Of a stretch of DNA of 64,000 bases, positions 32,053 to 42,864 are shown piece by piece. The position numbers and the translations under genes are program-made. The stretch is from NCBI GenBank assembly GCA_001599815.1, contig BCIA01000005.1, forward strand, positions 351,088 to 415,087. The letters are read 5' to 3'. A model generated the notes under the pieces. That model was not told the DNA's origin, made no database searches, and saw only the letters and a list, made by a program, of their open reading frames with translations. Each line of letters begins with the position of its first letter. Position 1 is the stretch's first letter. The DNA is from Furcasterigmium furcatum. Its lineage: Eukaryota; Ascomycota; Sordariomycetes; Glomerellales; Plectosphaerellaceae.

Positions 32053-32221
32053 CTTCCTAGCTGTTTTTTCTAGTTATTTTTCCTAGCTATTTTTCCTAGC
32101 TATTCTTCCTAGCTGTTTTTCCTAGCTGTTTCTACTAGCTATTTTTCCTAGCTGTTTTTCCTACCTATCTTCCTAGCTGTTTTTCCTACCTATCTTCCTA
32201 GCTGTTTTTCCTACCTACCTT
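32053..32221 (+). repeat. Minisatellite, about 15-bp unit
   Basis: About eleven imperfect tandem units of the form TTTTTCCTAGCTGTT, with variants CTAGCTATT and CTACCTATC, run through this stretch. It lies just inside the right end of the repeat island. Confidence 0.8.
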
Positions 32222-32279
32222 AATACTCCTTTCCTAGATAGCAGTATAGCCTAGAGTATAGCTCTAGAGCAGATTAGCT

Positions 32280-32319
32280 AGGGTAGAAAAATAGACCCTA
32301 TCTCACCCTAACCCTAAGC
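32280..32319 (+). repeat. 41-bp direct repeat with CCCTAA motifs, copy 2
   Basis: Second copy of the sequence at 29935-29975. It ends in CCCTAACCCTAAG, which is two perfect telomere-type units, and marks the return to normal base composition. Confidence 0.8.
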
Positions 32320-32510
32320 AACGATGATCTGTTTCTTTGCTTCAAAACACGCTCAAATCCCGGTGTCACCAACAGAGATTGTAGAACAAGCGTGTCTAGT
32401 GGATGAAAAGGTGGACAGGTGGTCAAGGACAATGTATGTAAGTAGGCAAGGAAGCGTCCAGGCGCTTCGACCAGCTAGCTAGAAGAAAATGTATAGAAGA
32501 AGAAAAAGAT

Positions 32511-33920
32511 TTAGACGAGCTGGGCATTCTGGCAAGAACACTCTGAAGATCCGCACTTTTGGTACAGAGAGAGAGCGCCTGGACCACCACAAATCTCATC
32601 CTTGTTGCCCGAGCACGGCATCTCACATCTGCCCAGTTGGCCCCGAACGGGAAGCTTGCTCTCCTCGACCGCATTGCCACAGTAACACTCTCGGCTATAT
32701 TCGAGGCCGGCGAACGAGTAGCCCTGGCCCTCGCAGTAATCAAGACACGACTCGATAGTCATATTGTCGCCGCTGGTTCGGGCATCATTGAGTGTACGAG
32801 CGCCAAGGGAGTCCTTGGCGCATCCCAGGTAGCGGAACTCCTTAGTTTCGGTTACGTCGGTGAAGGGCCACTTCGGTGCGCTGATCTCTGTGGTGGCGTT
32901 GCACGTGTTGGGGCTCTGAGGGGTGGCGGGCTCTGGGCCGAACGTAACAGGGTTGCATCCCGGGAGCGTGTCAAGGACACCGCTAGTCCTCTCATCGACT
33001 TGGACGGGAACGCGGCATCCGTTCATGGTGTCGCTGTCGAAGAAACTGAGGACGGGGCACTTCTCAATGACTCCGGAATCGTCAGTGCAGACGTTGATTG
33101 CCTCCTGCAGGGTATCGATATCCCAGCCGTTGAGGAAGTCACCGTGGAGGCCATAACCGGTTGGGTCACCGTTGGAGAAAACAAAGGGGTGCGAGCTACC
33201 GTGCCACCTATCCTTGAACTGGTCGACCTGGAAGATGACCTCGTAGAATATCGTGACCAGGCGCTTTGGATGCGACTGCGGGCACACGCCGCTATCAACC
33301 CGATCCGGGTACGCCATGTGGCTCTTATGGTCAGGCGAATCAAGGTTCTTGCCGTCCCAGCAGGAGGGGAACATGACTTGAGCGCGCAGACCATTGGGGC
33401 AGTTGTGGGGAGGAATTTCGTGAGTCTCGGGACCGCTAACTCCGAGGCAGTTATACGATATGGCCCTCTGCTCGAGCGTGTTCTTGAAACTGCGCAGGTG
33501 CGGGTCGCCCGCCAGCATCTGGAAGCCTTCAGGGAAGGCGAGCAGGCCATTTTCGTACTCGGGGTCATTGCGGTCCGATCGTTGTAGGTAGTACACCAAC
33601 ATGCCGCCAGTCTGGGGTACATCTTCGAAGGTACCGTCGGACGAGCGGTAATACAGGTTGGGGATCCAATAGTTGCTCAGATCTTCTCGAGCCATGCAGG
33701 TGGAGCAGGTCGAGGCTGTGGCGGTGTCGTAGTCCATGGTAAAGTTGAAGCCGTTACCACCCATGACGGTGTGGGCGTGGCCTGAGAGTGCTCCCGGGTT
33801 GACGATGGGATCGACGCGCTGGACCGTGACGGGGCGAGCGCAGGGCAGTCTGAAGAACGCAGCAGCCGGGCTGACCGCCAGGGCCAGGGTCGTGGCAACG
33901 CGGTAAGTGAAGGGACGCAT
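32511..33920 (-). CDS. Secreted DUF1996 protein with C-terminal WSC domain
   Basis: The ATG at 33920 gives 469 residues in one exon and starts a clear signal peptide (hydrophobic ALALAVSPAAA, cleavage expected after AAA near residue 21). The DUF1996 domain covers about residues 30-270, with HAHTVMGG, SNYWIPNLYY, FPSCWDGKNLDSPDHKSHMAYP and the family hallmark GDPTGYGLHGDFLNGW. A WSC carbohydrate-binding domain follows at about 365-455 (YLGC, CLDYC, ECYCGN, CSGNKDEICGG). DUF1996 plus WSC is a standard architecture of fungal secreted or wall-associated proteins of unknown activity. The gene lies just outside the RIP island and appears intact. A second, spliced DUF1996 gene is at 45444-46651. Confidence 0.9.
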   Translation of the reverse strand: MRPFTYRVATTLALAVSPAAAFFRLPCARPVTVQRVDPIVNPGALSGHAHTVMGGNGFNFTMDYDTATASTCSTCMAREDLSNYWIPNLYYRSSDGTFEDVPQTGGMLVYYLQRSDRNDPEYENGLLAFPEGFQMLAGDPHLRSFKNTLEQRAISYNCLGVSGPETHEIPPHNCPNGLRAQVMFPSCWDGKNLDSPDHKSHMAYPDRVDSGVCPQSHPKRLVTIFYEVIFQVDQFKDRWHGSSHPFVFSNGDPTGYGLHGDFLNGWDIDTLQEAINVCTDDSGVIEKCPVLSFFDSDTMNGCRVPVQVDERTSGVLDTLPGCNPVTFGPEPATPQSPNTCNATTEISAPKWPFTDVTETKEFRYLGCAKDSLGARTLNDARTSGDNMTIESCLDYCEGQGYSFAGLEYSRECYCGNAVEESKLPVRGQLGRCEMPCSGNKDEICGGPGALSLYQKCGSSECSCQNAQLV

Positions 33921-35217
33921 CTTGGTGACCAAACGTTGTGGGAGCCGTAAAAGTGCAAAGAATTGGTGAAGGTTGTCTGTTTTTCAAGAGAGTGTGCACA
34001 GCGGAAAGCAATATCTAGAAATCGAAGAAAGGAGTGACAGATGTGGCAAACCACAACCAAAAGAAGGAACAAGACACACTCGAGCGTCTCTATGAGAAAG
34101 ATCACTGAGCTGCTGAGGAATGCGAGAATAAGAAGGGCATCCATCTAGCTTTAAGTAATGATCACTGCAGTCAGGGTGGGAACAGAAGGGATAGGGACTT
34201 CCTGTCTACTAGGTCTGTGCCATCGTATGTTCCTCTCCGTGTCTGAATCTAGGCTTTGGTTGGCGTCGACACAACTGCTGATAGGGGTGCATCTGAAACG
34301 GCCTAAGAAAGGAGGTGGCCCAGTTGTCATCCGGGGTCTCCTCCCGCCTTCTTGCACTCCGAGCCGCCCGATACTAGAGTTAACTCCGTTGTCACCCGGG
34401 GCCTCTTCCCGCTCTACCGCACTTTGAGCCGCAAATAGATAAGGTAGAATAGAGAGAAGAGTTTGTCATCTAGGAATAGAATGAAAATACCGCATAGCTT
34501 GTGGACGTTGTTTATGTGCTTCTGTAACCCCAAGCTGAACCAACATCTAACAAAATCACGACCGTGTGTGGCTTGCAAAATGGAAGCTCAGAAAGATCGC
34601 TCGGGACGTCTATCTCCCCGGTGGAGTGGGGTACACTCATACCGGCTCCACGCGGCATGGGGAATGCGATGACAGGTGACACGGCACGGAGCGGCACATC
34701 ACTTCGCCCAGACAAAAGGGCGTCAAGAATTGGCGATGCCTAGTACCGATAGGGTGGTTCAGGTGTGCCGTGCGCCGGCGCCCACTCGGCCGATCTTTTA
34801 GCCCCCCCTTTTCATATTAAATAGCCCTGCAGTCATTAACGAGCCAGGGGATATGCGGGGTCGTGACTAACAGGGTTCTTGGAGTCGACAGGGACTCATC
34901 TGGCGATGCGGTTGCAACCCGTGTCGACTCGCTACTTCTGAGGACAAGCAGCCGTTCAGCTAGCACACGGTCTACTGACACTTTCCATCGTACACAGGTG
35001 TTCAGCACCAATTGCTGTATTAACACCTCCAGGGGTCTAATTGTGATATCTGACTTTAATCTCGTGACGGCGCCAAGGTCTTTGTTGGTCGAGCGGTCTC
35101 GGAGCGCTCCTCGGTGACCAAGGATCTCCTGGAGCACTTGGATCAGGGTGGGGGAATGAGCGAAGAGAATCCCATTCCTATCTCGGAGGTAGGCTCCCAT
35201 ATCCTGTTCTCTCGTGC
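33921..35217. other. Intergenic region
   Basis: It includes the promoter of the DUF1996/WSC gene and the 3' flank of the GH3 gene. A two-copy direct repeat is listed separately; no gene is seen. Confidence 0.45.
34324..34435 (+). repeat. Two-copy direct repeat, 65-bp spacing
   Basis: TTGTCATCCGGGG at 34324 and TTGTCACCCGGGG at 34389 begin two diverged copies of an approximately 45-bp unit ending in GAGCCGC. Confidence 0.6.
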
Positions 35218-37970
35218 TTAAGAGCAAGTCTTCTGACAGCCTACTACAGGATAGTGCAGCCCATTCCACCATCTGTTCTCGGTCATGTTCAACTTCTGTG
35301 ATACCGTAGTGCCTTTGCCAGTCCCGACAACGGTGACCGTATACTCTCCTGCTTCGCTCAGCCATGCAGCCCGGTCCTCATCCCAATAACTCGTAGCAAG
35401 GCTCGCTGGTAGAGACACGGCGATCTTCTGTTTCTCGCCAGGTTCCAGTTTGACCTTCTTGAAGCCCTTGAGCTCCCTGGCTGGACGCATAACACGAGCT
35501 GTCGGCGGGGGAGAAAAGTAGACCTGGGCAATTTCTGCGCCGTTGCGAGATCCAACATTCTCCACCAGGACCGAGATCTCTAGCTTTTCATCTGTGATCG
35601 TGCCCTTGTCGCCCTCCTGCTTAGAAATCGACAAGTTTGAAAGATGGAACGAGGTGTACGACAGGCCATGCCCAAACGAAAAGAGAGGCTTCACTCCCGT
35701 CTTCTCGTAATAACGGTAGCCGACGTAGACATCCTCACTGTACAATACGCGACCTCCTTCGGATCGATAGCTGAGGTAGGTTGGGTTTTGCTCAAGGGTT
35801 TTGGGAATGGTAAGGGAGAGTTTAGCACACTGGAGAGAACTCGGTATCAGCAAGTATCGAAAGATAGGTAATATTTCCAGTGGGAAGTAATGACTTACCG
35901 GGTTGACGTCGCCAAACAGCACGTCGGCAATACCATTGCCCGCCTCGTTGCCTCCATACCACGCCTGCAGAATTGCTTTGGCGTTGTCTGCCCACGGCAT
36001 GGAGACAGGGGTACCGCTCTGTACCACGACCACAGCATTTGGCTGCATCGCCAACACCCGACGGACAAGGTCATCGCTGTTTGGTGGGAGGTCCATATTC
36101 GGCCGGTCGAAGCCCTCGCTCTCCCAATCACCACTCAGCCCAACACAGAGCACCACCTGGTCAAACTCCTGAGCGAGTTTTACGGCATCCTCGATGGCCT
36201 GTTCCGGTTCAATGCGGCGGCAGCCTCCGAGCCGTAGACCGCCTGGACCAAACGACACCACACCGTGGAGCTTCAAATTTGAGGTCGGAGCTGTTCCATA
36301 GTCGACATGGACGCGGTAGGACTGGTGGGCGTTGAGGTAGGTCGAGCCCCGTTCTTCTGGGGTGCCAATGCCAAAGAACGATGTGCCTTGCTTTTGATTT
36401 GTCTTGTTGTCAACGACGAGCTCCCCATCCAAATAAAGCAGGCCCGTACCCGCCACCGTCAGACCAAAGTCATATGTGCCGCTCTCAGGGGGTTCGAAGA
36501 TGCCGTCCATGGTGACATAGTAGAGATCACCAGAGATCTTGGGATGTTTGTAGTCCATCAAGAAGGCAGAGCTGCTCCGCATGTGTAGCGTATCGACAGC
36601 TTCTCGGCCCTCGCAGGTCGAGGGCTCCGTGTACACTCGGAATGTGTAGCCAACCTGGCCATCCTCTGTCTTGAGCTGATCGCCGAGCAGAGGTAATTCC
36701 CTGTGACCATATGCGCCCTGAGAAAAGGTCACGTCGCCCTGGGATCTGTTCCTGATGCCTTCCAGGGGCGTTACAGTGTAGTAGGCTGGGAGGTTTGCGG
36801 AGCCCCCTCCGCAGTACGTAGCAATGCCTGCGTTCGGTCCGATGACGAGAGTCTTGTTGGAGGGGTCAAGAGGAAGTACTTGGTCATTATTCTTGAGTAG
36901 AACAATAGACTCTGCCGCTGCACGACGAAGCAGCGCTTGGTCTTCGGGAAAATTGCGCTCCAGCTCTGGCGCAAATTCGGGGATCCCTGACTTGGCCGCG
37001 AGCTTCACCATCTCCAGCACCTTGCGCACCCGGTCATCAATCGTGATCTCCTTGACCTTGTTGGAGGTCACGGCATGCATGAGGCTAGAGCCACGAAAGC
37101 GCGTTGGCCCGGGCATCTCGAGGTCAAGACCAGCATTGACTGCCTCAGAAACGCTGTAGGTCCCAAACCTATTTCAAGGTCAGCGTTAATGTCATGTGTG
37201 GATCGTGTCTCCGAGGGATACTCACCAATCGCTCACCATCATGCCTTTGAAACCCCACTCTTGCCGGACGATGTCATTGATCAACCTCGGGCTCTCGCTA
37301 GCATGGATGCCGCTGACCTTATTGTATGAAGTCATTAGAGCCCCAGGCTGGGCTCCAGCGATAGCTAATTGAAATGGAAGTAGGTAAATCTCTCGTAACG
37401 CCCGCTCAGTGACAAGTGCGTTGACTGCCACGCGCTCATGTTCCTGATCATTGCACACAAGGTGCTTGGGGGTTGGGATGATACCCTCCTGCTTCACACC
37501 CTGGCAGTAGCTACTGGCCAATGTTCCAGACAGGACGGGGTCTTCGGAGAAGGACTCGAACCCACGTCCACCGAGGGGACCTCGCTGAATGTTGATTGTT
37601 GGACCAAGTAGGATGTGTGCGCCTTTGGCCTTGCATTCTTGTCCGAGTAGGCGGCCCAGGGCGAGGATCAACTCTGGGTCAAAGGTCGCGCCGAGGGCTG
37701 TTTCGCATGGAAGACAAGCCGAGGGGACACCGTTAAAAAAGCGTGTTCCTCTCACACCGTTTGGTCCATCGGATGCACGAATCGAGGGGATTTGGAGACG
37801 AGGAATGGCTGCCGTGTGCCAGCCGTCGATGCCTAGAATCATGAATCGCTGAATTAGCAAGATGAACCGCATATATGTCGGCGCTGGTGGTTCTACTTAC
37901 CGGACAAGAGGATGATCTTCTCATTTAGAGAAAGCGCTGAAATCACATCTTCGATGTTGATGTCTGCCAT
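35218..37970 (-). CDS. GH3 beta-glucosidase with PA14 insert
   Basis: Four exons (37970-37901, 37832-37226, 37168-35899 and 35829-35218) join in frame to give 852 residues. All introns are GT-AG and 57-69 nt. The order is GH3 N-domain (IDGWHTAAIPRL, SDGPNGVRGTRFF, GPTINIQRGPLGGRGFESFSEDP), the nucleophile motif MVSDW at the end of exon 2, then the GH3 C-domain (IVLLKNN, CVGLSGDWESEGFDR). A PA14 module sits between the two halves of the C-domain (residues about 385-540), and a C-terminal fibronectin III-like domain follows (VLVENVGSRNGAEIAQVY). No signal peptide is seen, so it is probably intracellular, acting on imported beta-glucosides or oligosaccharides. It lies beside a Zn2Cys6 regulator and a sugar transporter. 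Confidence 0.93.
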
Positions 37971-38397
37971 TTTGAGAAGATGAACGGGGAGTCGAAGAGG
38001 AGTCGCAAGTTCCGAGCTGTGGGAGCGAATTCTAGGGAGAAACGAGAAGTACTGCTCACACTCACTTCAAGAGTGAGACCGAGATCTGCTTATTATAGCC
38101 CGCGATGGACGCAATGGATAAGGGGACATTACTGGGTGGGATTCTTTGCACTTGGCCCGTGAAGCATGTGGATCCCAAACAAGTAGGCCGCGGAGTTTCG
38201 GACATGCGATGCGTCTGCCGCAGTTCCCCTTTTAGAAGTAATACCAAAGAAGCGGACCATTGACTTTCATCCGCATGGTTGGCGGGGTCTCCGCCGGGAA
38301 GAGCCGTGCATATGCCCAGCTCGACCGGCACTCGGCCACTCGACAGGGATGCTCCAGGCAGATTAGGACCCCATCATTAAAATTCGTGTTGAAGCAC
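37971..38397. promoter_or_regulatory. Promoter region of the GH3 gene and 3' flank of the regulator gene
   Basis: This 427-bp spacer separates two minus-strand genes. No further gene is seen, and no specific operator was identified. Confidence 0.4.
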
Positions 38398-40505
38398 CTA
38401 CTTTGTTCTTGTGACTAGGAGAGTATTCAAAGTGTTCAACATCTCGTTGACATCCGTGGACTCGTCTTTCCATAATTGCAGCATCCCAACCACTTCCCTT
38501 ATGGCTTCCTCCCACCCTGCTGGGAGGTACGGAGCCATACCTTGACATCGGTCGGCCGCACATAAAACAAAGGCGCTCCTGGTACATGACCGAAGCATGA
38601 GCCACGTCCCATGATGACGGAGGTGGAATCCCTTGCGATTCTGCTTGATTCTGTCCACACAAACTTGGAGGCCCTTGTGTAGGAACCGCACAGCATGATA
38701 TCCAGGGTGCCTCCGACCATGAACTGCTTCGGCAACGTATTTCCAGTACATTGCCTCTTGACAATCGAGAAGGTGGCCGTTCAGGATGAAGCGCAGCACG
38801 TCGTATTGACCTTGGTCTGACTCGGTTGCACCAAGTTTGAGCTGTTGGGGAAGGGATTGCAACCTAGAATAGTCATAAGCATGCGGAACTTGTAAAAACG
38901 CAATGTTTCTTCTTACCAGCTGTCAATCTGCTGCTCAAAGTCAAGAATAGCAGTGTCAACGCTGTTGTCTTGGGCGGCCGGATCATCAGACCGGTAGACG
39001 TAACTCAGGATACGATTCTTCATCCTCATCAGAGCAATCTCCGCCAGATAAAAATACCAGACCTCTTCGTCCTTTGTCTTCAGTGCCTCAGGAGGGGAGG
39101 GAAAGAAGCTGGGATACGTGAGATCCCAGACATCCTTCTGGGAGGGATTCAATTCCAGTTGCAGCTCTCTGATCATTGCCGAGATGGTTAGCGAGCTACT
39201 CTGAGTTGGTTGCGAGAGTTCAAGTGTGCGGTCATACGTACAGTTCGGACTTGAAACACGTCCAGTATATTCTTCGTTTAGAATTCGACGCTTTCTCGGA
39301 AAGGTTATCTTGTTGCCCTATTTCGAATGCTTGACAACAAGCCAGCGCTTGGACAAACATTCTCCATGCCGTAATCGGCCGTAGGGTGGTCATGAGATAC
39401 ATGCCGGCGAGGAAGAAGCACTGGGCCTCCAGAACGCCAGTGCTGCAAATCAGTATCCCCATCCGTTTCTGCGCAGCCAGGAAATACGCTTCGGCTTTGT
39501 GAAAGGCTGAAGTCTGGCGGAAGCTTCCTGGGTCTCTGTCCAGATGTTTTGAGAAGTCGGCAGCAATCGAACCATTCGCGAAGATAAGAAGCTAGAGTGT
39601 TTGGTGAGTAAGGACCACTCTCGGGGCTTCTTGGCAGTACTTACCACTAGACACGATACAGCATCCCAGCCGATGCCCTCGAACTGGATCATCCTGACGT
39701 GATTCCGTATGTCTTCCTCTTCGAGTATGGGATTGAAGATGTGGACGTTGTCGAAGAAGTTTCCAAGCATGGTTTGACCCGCAACGGGGTCTATCTCTGC
39801 TGAAACCTGCCGAGGAATTGGGTCCAAGGGGAGTATGTCGTCGGATGCGTGGAGCCTGGGGTACAGGCGCGTATCGAACCCATATTCACTGAACGGTGGC
39901 CACTGAAGCACCGCCCTGATACTCACCAGGGGCCCCATCCCCCGGGTTGAATCATCAGCGGCACTCCAGCTTAACGCCCTGTGCAGAGGCGGCTGTGAGT
40001 CTGTATTGGCTGGGAGAGTGTTGGAAACTTGAAGGAGAGGCTTCACAGGTTGGTTTTGGCACAGTAGCCCCTCCAGGTCGTCGAATCGTCTCAGTATAGC
40101 CAAAGTCCCAGGGTCAAGGCTGTTGATGGTCGAACTCGTATCAGCCACACCTCTCGCAGGATTGAGGAGACCGGACAAATCATACCTAGAAAGGTCTGTC
40201 TCCTGGTATGTGCAGTCCGCCCCGATCCGCAGGCAAGACGCACATGCCGGCCGAGCATTATCGCACTTGGTTCGGCGGAAACGGCAGGTTATGCAAGCAT
40301 GGATCGCGCGCTTTCGCGGATAGGTAGTTGCAGGCCTGAAGGCTCGGCGCTTCTGACCAGGCTTAGTTCTGACTTTCTCGTGCGGGACTTGGTCTGTTTT
40401 CGATAGTGGTGCCACCTTGGAGTGCTCCAGCTCGGATTCTGTGTTGTCGCTCACATGGTAAGCTCCACCACCGCTGCAAGGTTCAGAGGTCTGGAAACGT
40501 TCCAT
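38398..40505 (-). CDS. Zn2Cys6 transcription factor with fungal-specific TF domain
   Basis: Four exons (40505-39645, 39591-39242, 39168-38917 and 38863-38398) join in frame to give 642 residues; introns are 53, 73 and 53 nt. The zinc cluster is at about residues 70-98 (ACITCRFRRTKCD, ACASCLRIGADC), with the six cysteines at normal spacing, preceded by a basic stretch. The middle region holds the Fungal_trans motifs, including a KAEAYFLAAQKRMG helix and CFKSELELQLEL. The gene sits between the GH3 gene and a divergently transcribed sugar transporter, so I infer that it regulates one or both. It shares a 772-bp intergenic region with the transporter. Confidence 0.88.
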
Positions 40506-41277
40506 GGCCCACTTGGTAGCGACACAGGGCCCAACTGCTACGGGGTGCGCGATAGTCGACCAGAATCGGAAGAATCAAGATCTCGCCCTGCGATCAGATA
40601 GCACAAGAAGGCGAGACGGGGCGCTGGGACGGACCATGGACTCTCCTTATGAGTCCCGCGGACATATCACGCATCTCCGCGTGCTGGGGCCCCGTTCTCC
40701 ACTGGTAGTTGTTTACAAGGGTGAGGGGAGACGGCCCGACTGGGTGCATCTAGCGGAGTCTCGTGCGAAGGGTCCGGGACGACCTGCTCCAGGATGCTGG
40801 ACAACCTAGAGCAAGTCAAATCGGACAGACTCCTGCATCGGATGCAGGCTATCCTAGAAAACACCCTAGAGTCAAGCCACGCAACCGCCGTAGAGCTCCT
40901 CCCCCAGTCGGCCCGTCCGACATCTGCAGTCGGTGGCAACTCAGTGGTTCGAGTCCCCAGGCTTTTAACCCTGGGGATTTCTTAACCGAAATGCGGGGGG
41001 AGTCGCCGGGCCACCCACCACAGTCCCGTCTGATGTTTGGCAGTCCCATGTGCGGAATTTCGGACGAAAGACGAGCCTGTACACTTTGGGTGCCCTGCAC
41101 TCATGTTGAGATGTACAATCTCGAATCTGGAGACCTTCAGTACCAGATTGCTATATAAGCAGAGTTGCTTTCGTGTCGATACTTTTGTCTTCTGTCCGCT
41201 ATGCTACTCAAAAATTCCACCTCGGTCCACCTCAGTCTTCATTTCCAACACTTACTCAGCCCGGCTCTCAGCCAACA
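40506..41277. promoter_or_regulatory. Divergent promoter region between the regulator and the sugar transporter
   Basis: The two start codons point away from each other across 772 bp. A short perfect hairpin (CCCCAGG, 7-nt loop, CCTGGGG) lies at about 40956-40977. CGG/CCG half-sites of the kind bound by Zn2Cys6 dimers are present, but not in a pair I can call. Confidence 0.45.
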
Positions 41278-42864
41278 ATGGCGAAAATCGACGACGAGGC
41301 GACCACCTCTGAGGTCCGGAGTGCCCCCCATGCCTCGCATCACCCAGACTGGGACATCCAGCAGGTGTTGCCCAAGGATGGACGCCCCTGGTACACCAAG
41401 AAGCACCTCCTCATTCTCAACCTCTTCATGGTCGTACCGTATCTCTCATCCACCACGAACGGGTACGACGGGTCGCTCCTCAATGGACTGCAGTCCATGA
41501 GCCAGTGGCAGGAGTATTTCGACCACCCCACCGGCTCGCGCCTGGGTTCGTTGGCCAACGGAGTCATCTTTGGTCAGATCCTCGCGTTCCCCATCGCTCC
41601 TTGGCTGTGCGACCATACCGGCAGACGCTTCCCAATCTTTGTCGGCTCGATACTTCTGGTCGTTGGCGCCGGCCTGCAGTGTGCAGCCCAGAACTATGCC
41701 ATGTTTCTCGTGTCTCGCATGGTCATCGGCTTTGGCGGTCTCATTGCCGTGGAGGCCTCGCCCATGCTTGTCACCGAGCTTGCCTATCCTACTCATCGGC
41801 CTGTTTTGGTCGGCTACTACAACACTCTATGGTATCTGGGCGCTCTCCTGGCTGCCTGGACCACGTACGGGACCTATTTCATGGGTCATGGCAACTCTTG
41901 GGCCTGGCGGATCCCCTCCCTGCTGCAAGGCCTTTTCCCTCTCATCCAGATTGTCTTGGTCTACCTTCTTCCAGAGTCGCCGCGATACTTGGTCCAGAAA
42001 GACCGCCACGAGGAGGCTCGAAAGGTTCTAACCAAGTACCACGCCGGCGGCGACGAGAACTCGGCTCTTGTCGACTTTGAGATGAAGGAGATCACGCTGC
42101 AGCTTGAGACGGCCAAAGTATCCTCCAGCACCAACTACATGGAGTTCCTCAACGGCCGGGGCAACAAGCATCGCCTTTTCATCATTATAGTGGTACCATG
42201 CATGATGCAGCTCTCGGGTAATGGCTTGGTCTCCTACTATCTGCATCTGATTCTCAACTCCATTGGCCTGACCGAGGATACTGAGCAACTCCGAATCAAC
42301 GGCGGCCTGATGGCGTTCAATTTCGTGGTCTCGGTCGCCCTGGCCTCTTTCATGGAGATCGCGGGTCGACGCAAGCTGTTCCTCTTCTCGACCATCGGCA
42401 TGCTCGTCGCGTACGTCATCTGGACCGTCCTCTCCGCCATCAATGAGCAGCGAAACTTCGAAGATACCGGACTCGGCAGGGGAGTCGTGGCCATGATATT
42501 CATTTATCAGTTCTTCTACAATTCTGGCTTGAACGGCCCTCCTTGGGTCTACGTCACCGAAGTTCTCCCCACCCAGCTTCGCGCCAAGGGCACTAACATC
42601 ATGCAAATCGCCGCCACATGTTGCCTGGTCTTCAACGGCTATGCCAACCCTGTGGCAATGGAGGCAATTTCGTGGAAGTACTACATTGTCTACTGTTGCA
42701 TTATTGCCGTCGAGATTGTCCTTGTCTACTTTTGGTTCCCCGAGACGAAGGGTCGCAGTCTGGAGGAGATCAGCTTCATCTTTGACGGCGAGGGCGCGTT
42801 CGGCGATGGTACCCATGAGAAGCTCGACTCTGCTAAACCGGAGCGCCAGGATTCTAACATTTGA
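41278..42864 (+). CDS. MFS sugar transporter (lactose permease-like group)
   Basis: The ATG at 41278 (CAACAATGG context) gives 528 residues; the same frame is open further upstream but without need. Twelve hydrophobic segments are readable. The sugar-porter signatures are present: GYDGSLLNGLQ in TM1, DHTGRRFPI in the loop 2-3, PESPRYLVQK after TM6, and FPETKGRSLEEI after TM12. The pattern matches fungal hexose/disaccharide:H+ symporters such as the lactose permease family. Next to an apparently intracellular GH3 glucosidase it could import a beta-linked disaccharide; that is inferred from context. Confidence 0.9.
   Translation: MAKIDDEATTSEVRSAPHASHHPDWDIQQVLPKDGRPWYTKKHLLILNLFMVVPYLSSTTNGYDGSLLNGLQSMSQWQEYFDHPTGSRLGSLANGVIFGQILAFPIAPWLCDHTGRRFPIFVGSILLVVGAGLQCAAQNYAMFLVSRMVIGFGGLIAVEASPMLVTELAYPTHRPVLVGYYNTLWYLGALLAAWTTYGTYFMGHGNSWAWRIPSLLQGLFPLIQIVLVYLLPESPRYLVQKDRHEEARKVLTKYHAGGDENSALVDFEMKEITLQLETAKVSSSTNYMEFLNGRGNKHRLFIIIVVPCMMQLSGNGLVSYYLHLILNSIGLTEDTEQLRINGGLMAFNFVVSVALASFMEIAGRRKLFLFSTIGMLVAYVIWTVLSAINEQRNFEDTGLGRGVVAMIFIYQFFYNSGLNGPPWVYVTEVLPTQLRAKGTNIMQIAATCCLVFNGYANPVAMEAISWKYYIVYCCIIAVEIVLVYFWFPETKGRSLEEISFIFDGEGAFGDGTHEKLDSAKPERQDSNI

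Larger units (their letters stand above)
29894..32320. mobile_element. RIP-mutated repeat island, decayed transposon(s)
   Basis: Base composition changes sharply here: TA is extremely frequent while CA and TG are scarce by eye, and all frames are full of TAA and TAG stops. This is the footprint of repeat-induced point mutation (C to T in CpA on either strand). A 44-bp sequence at the left end (29894-29937) recurs at 31364-31407. A 41-bp sequence at 29935-29975 recurs at 32280-32319, so at least two nested or tandem elements are present. No transposase can be read any more, so the element class cannot be assigned. Confidence 0.7.

Noticed and set aside
32559..33587. Plus-strand frame of 342 codons opposite the DUF1996/WSC gene
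   Set aside because: The minus strand has signal peptide, DUF1996 and WSC signatures; the plus frame shows no motif.
40948..40980. tRNA B-box-like sequence GGTTCGAGTCC
   Set aside because: No A box, acceptor stem or cloverleaf can be built upstream. The motif overlaps a simple hairpin (CCCCAGG/CCTGGGG) in the divergent promoter.
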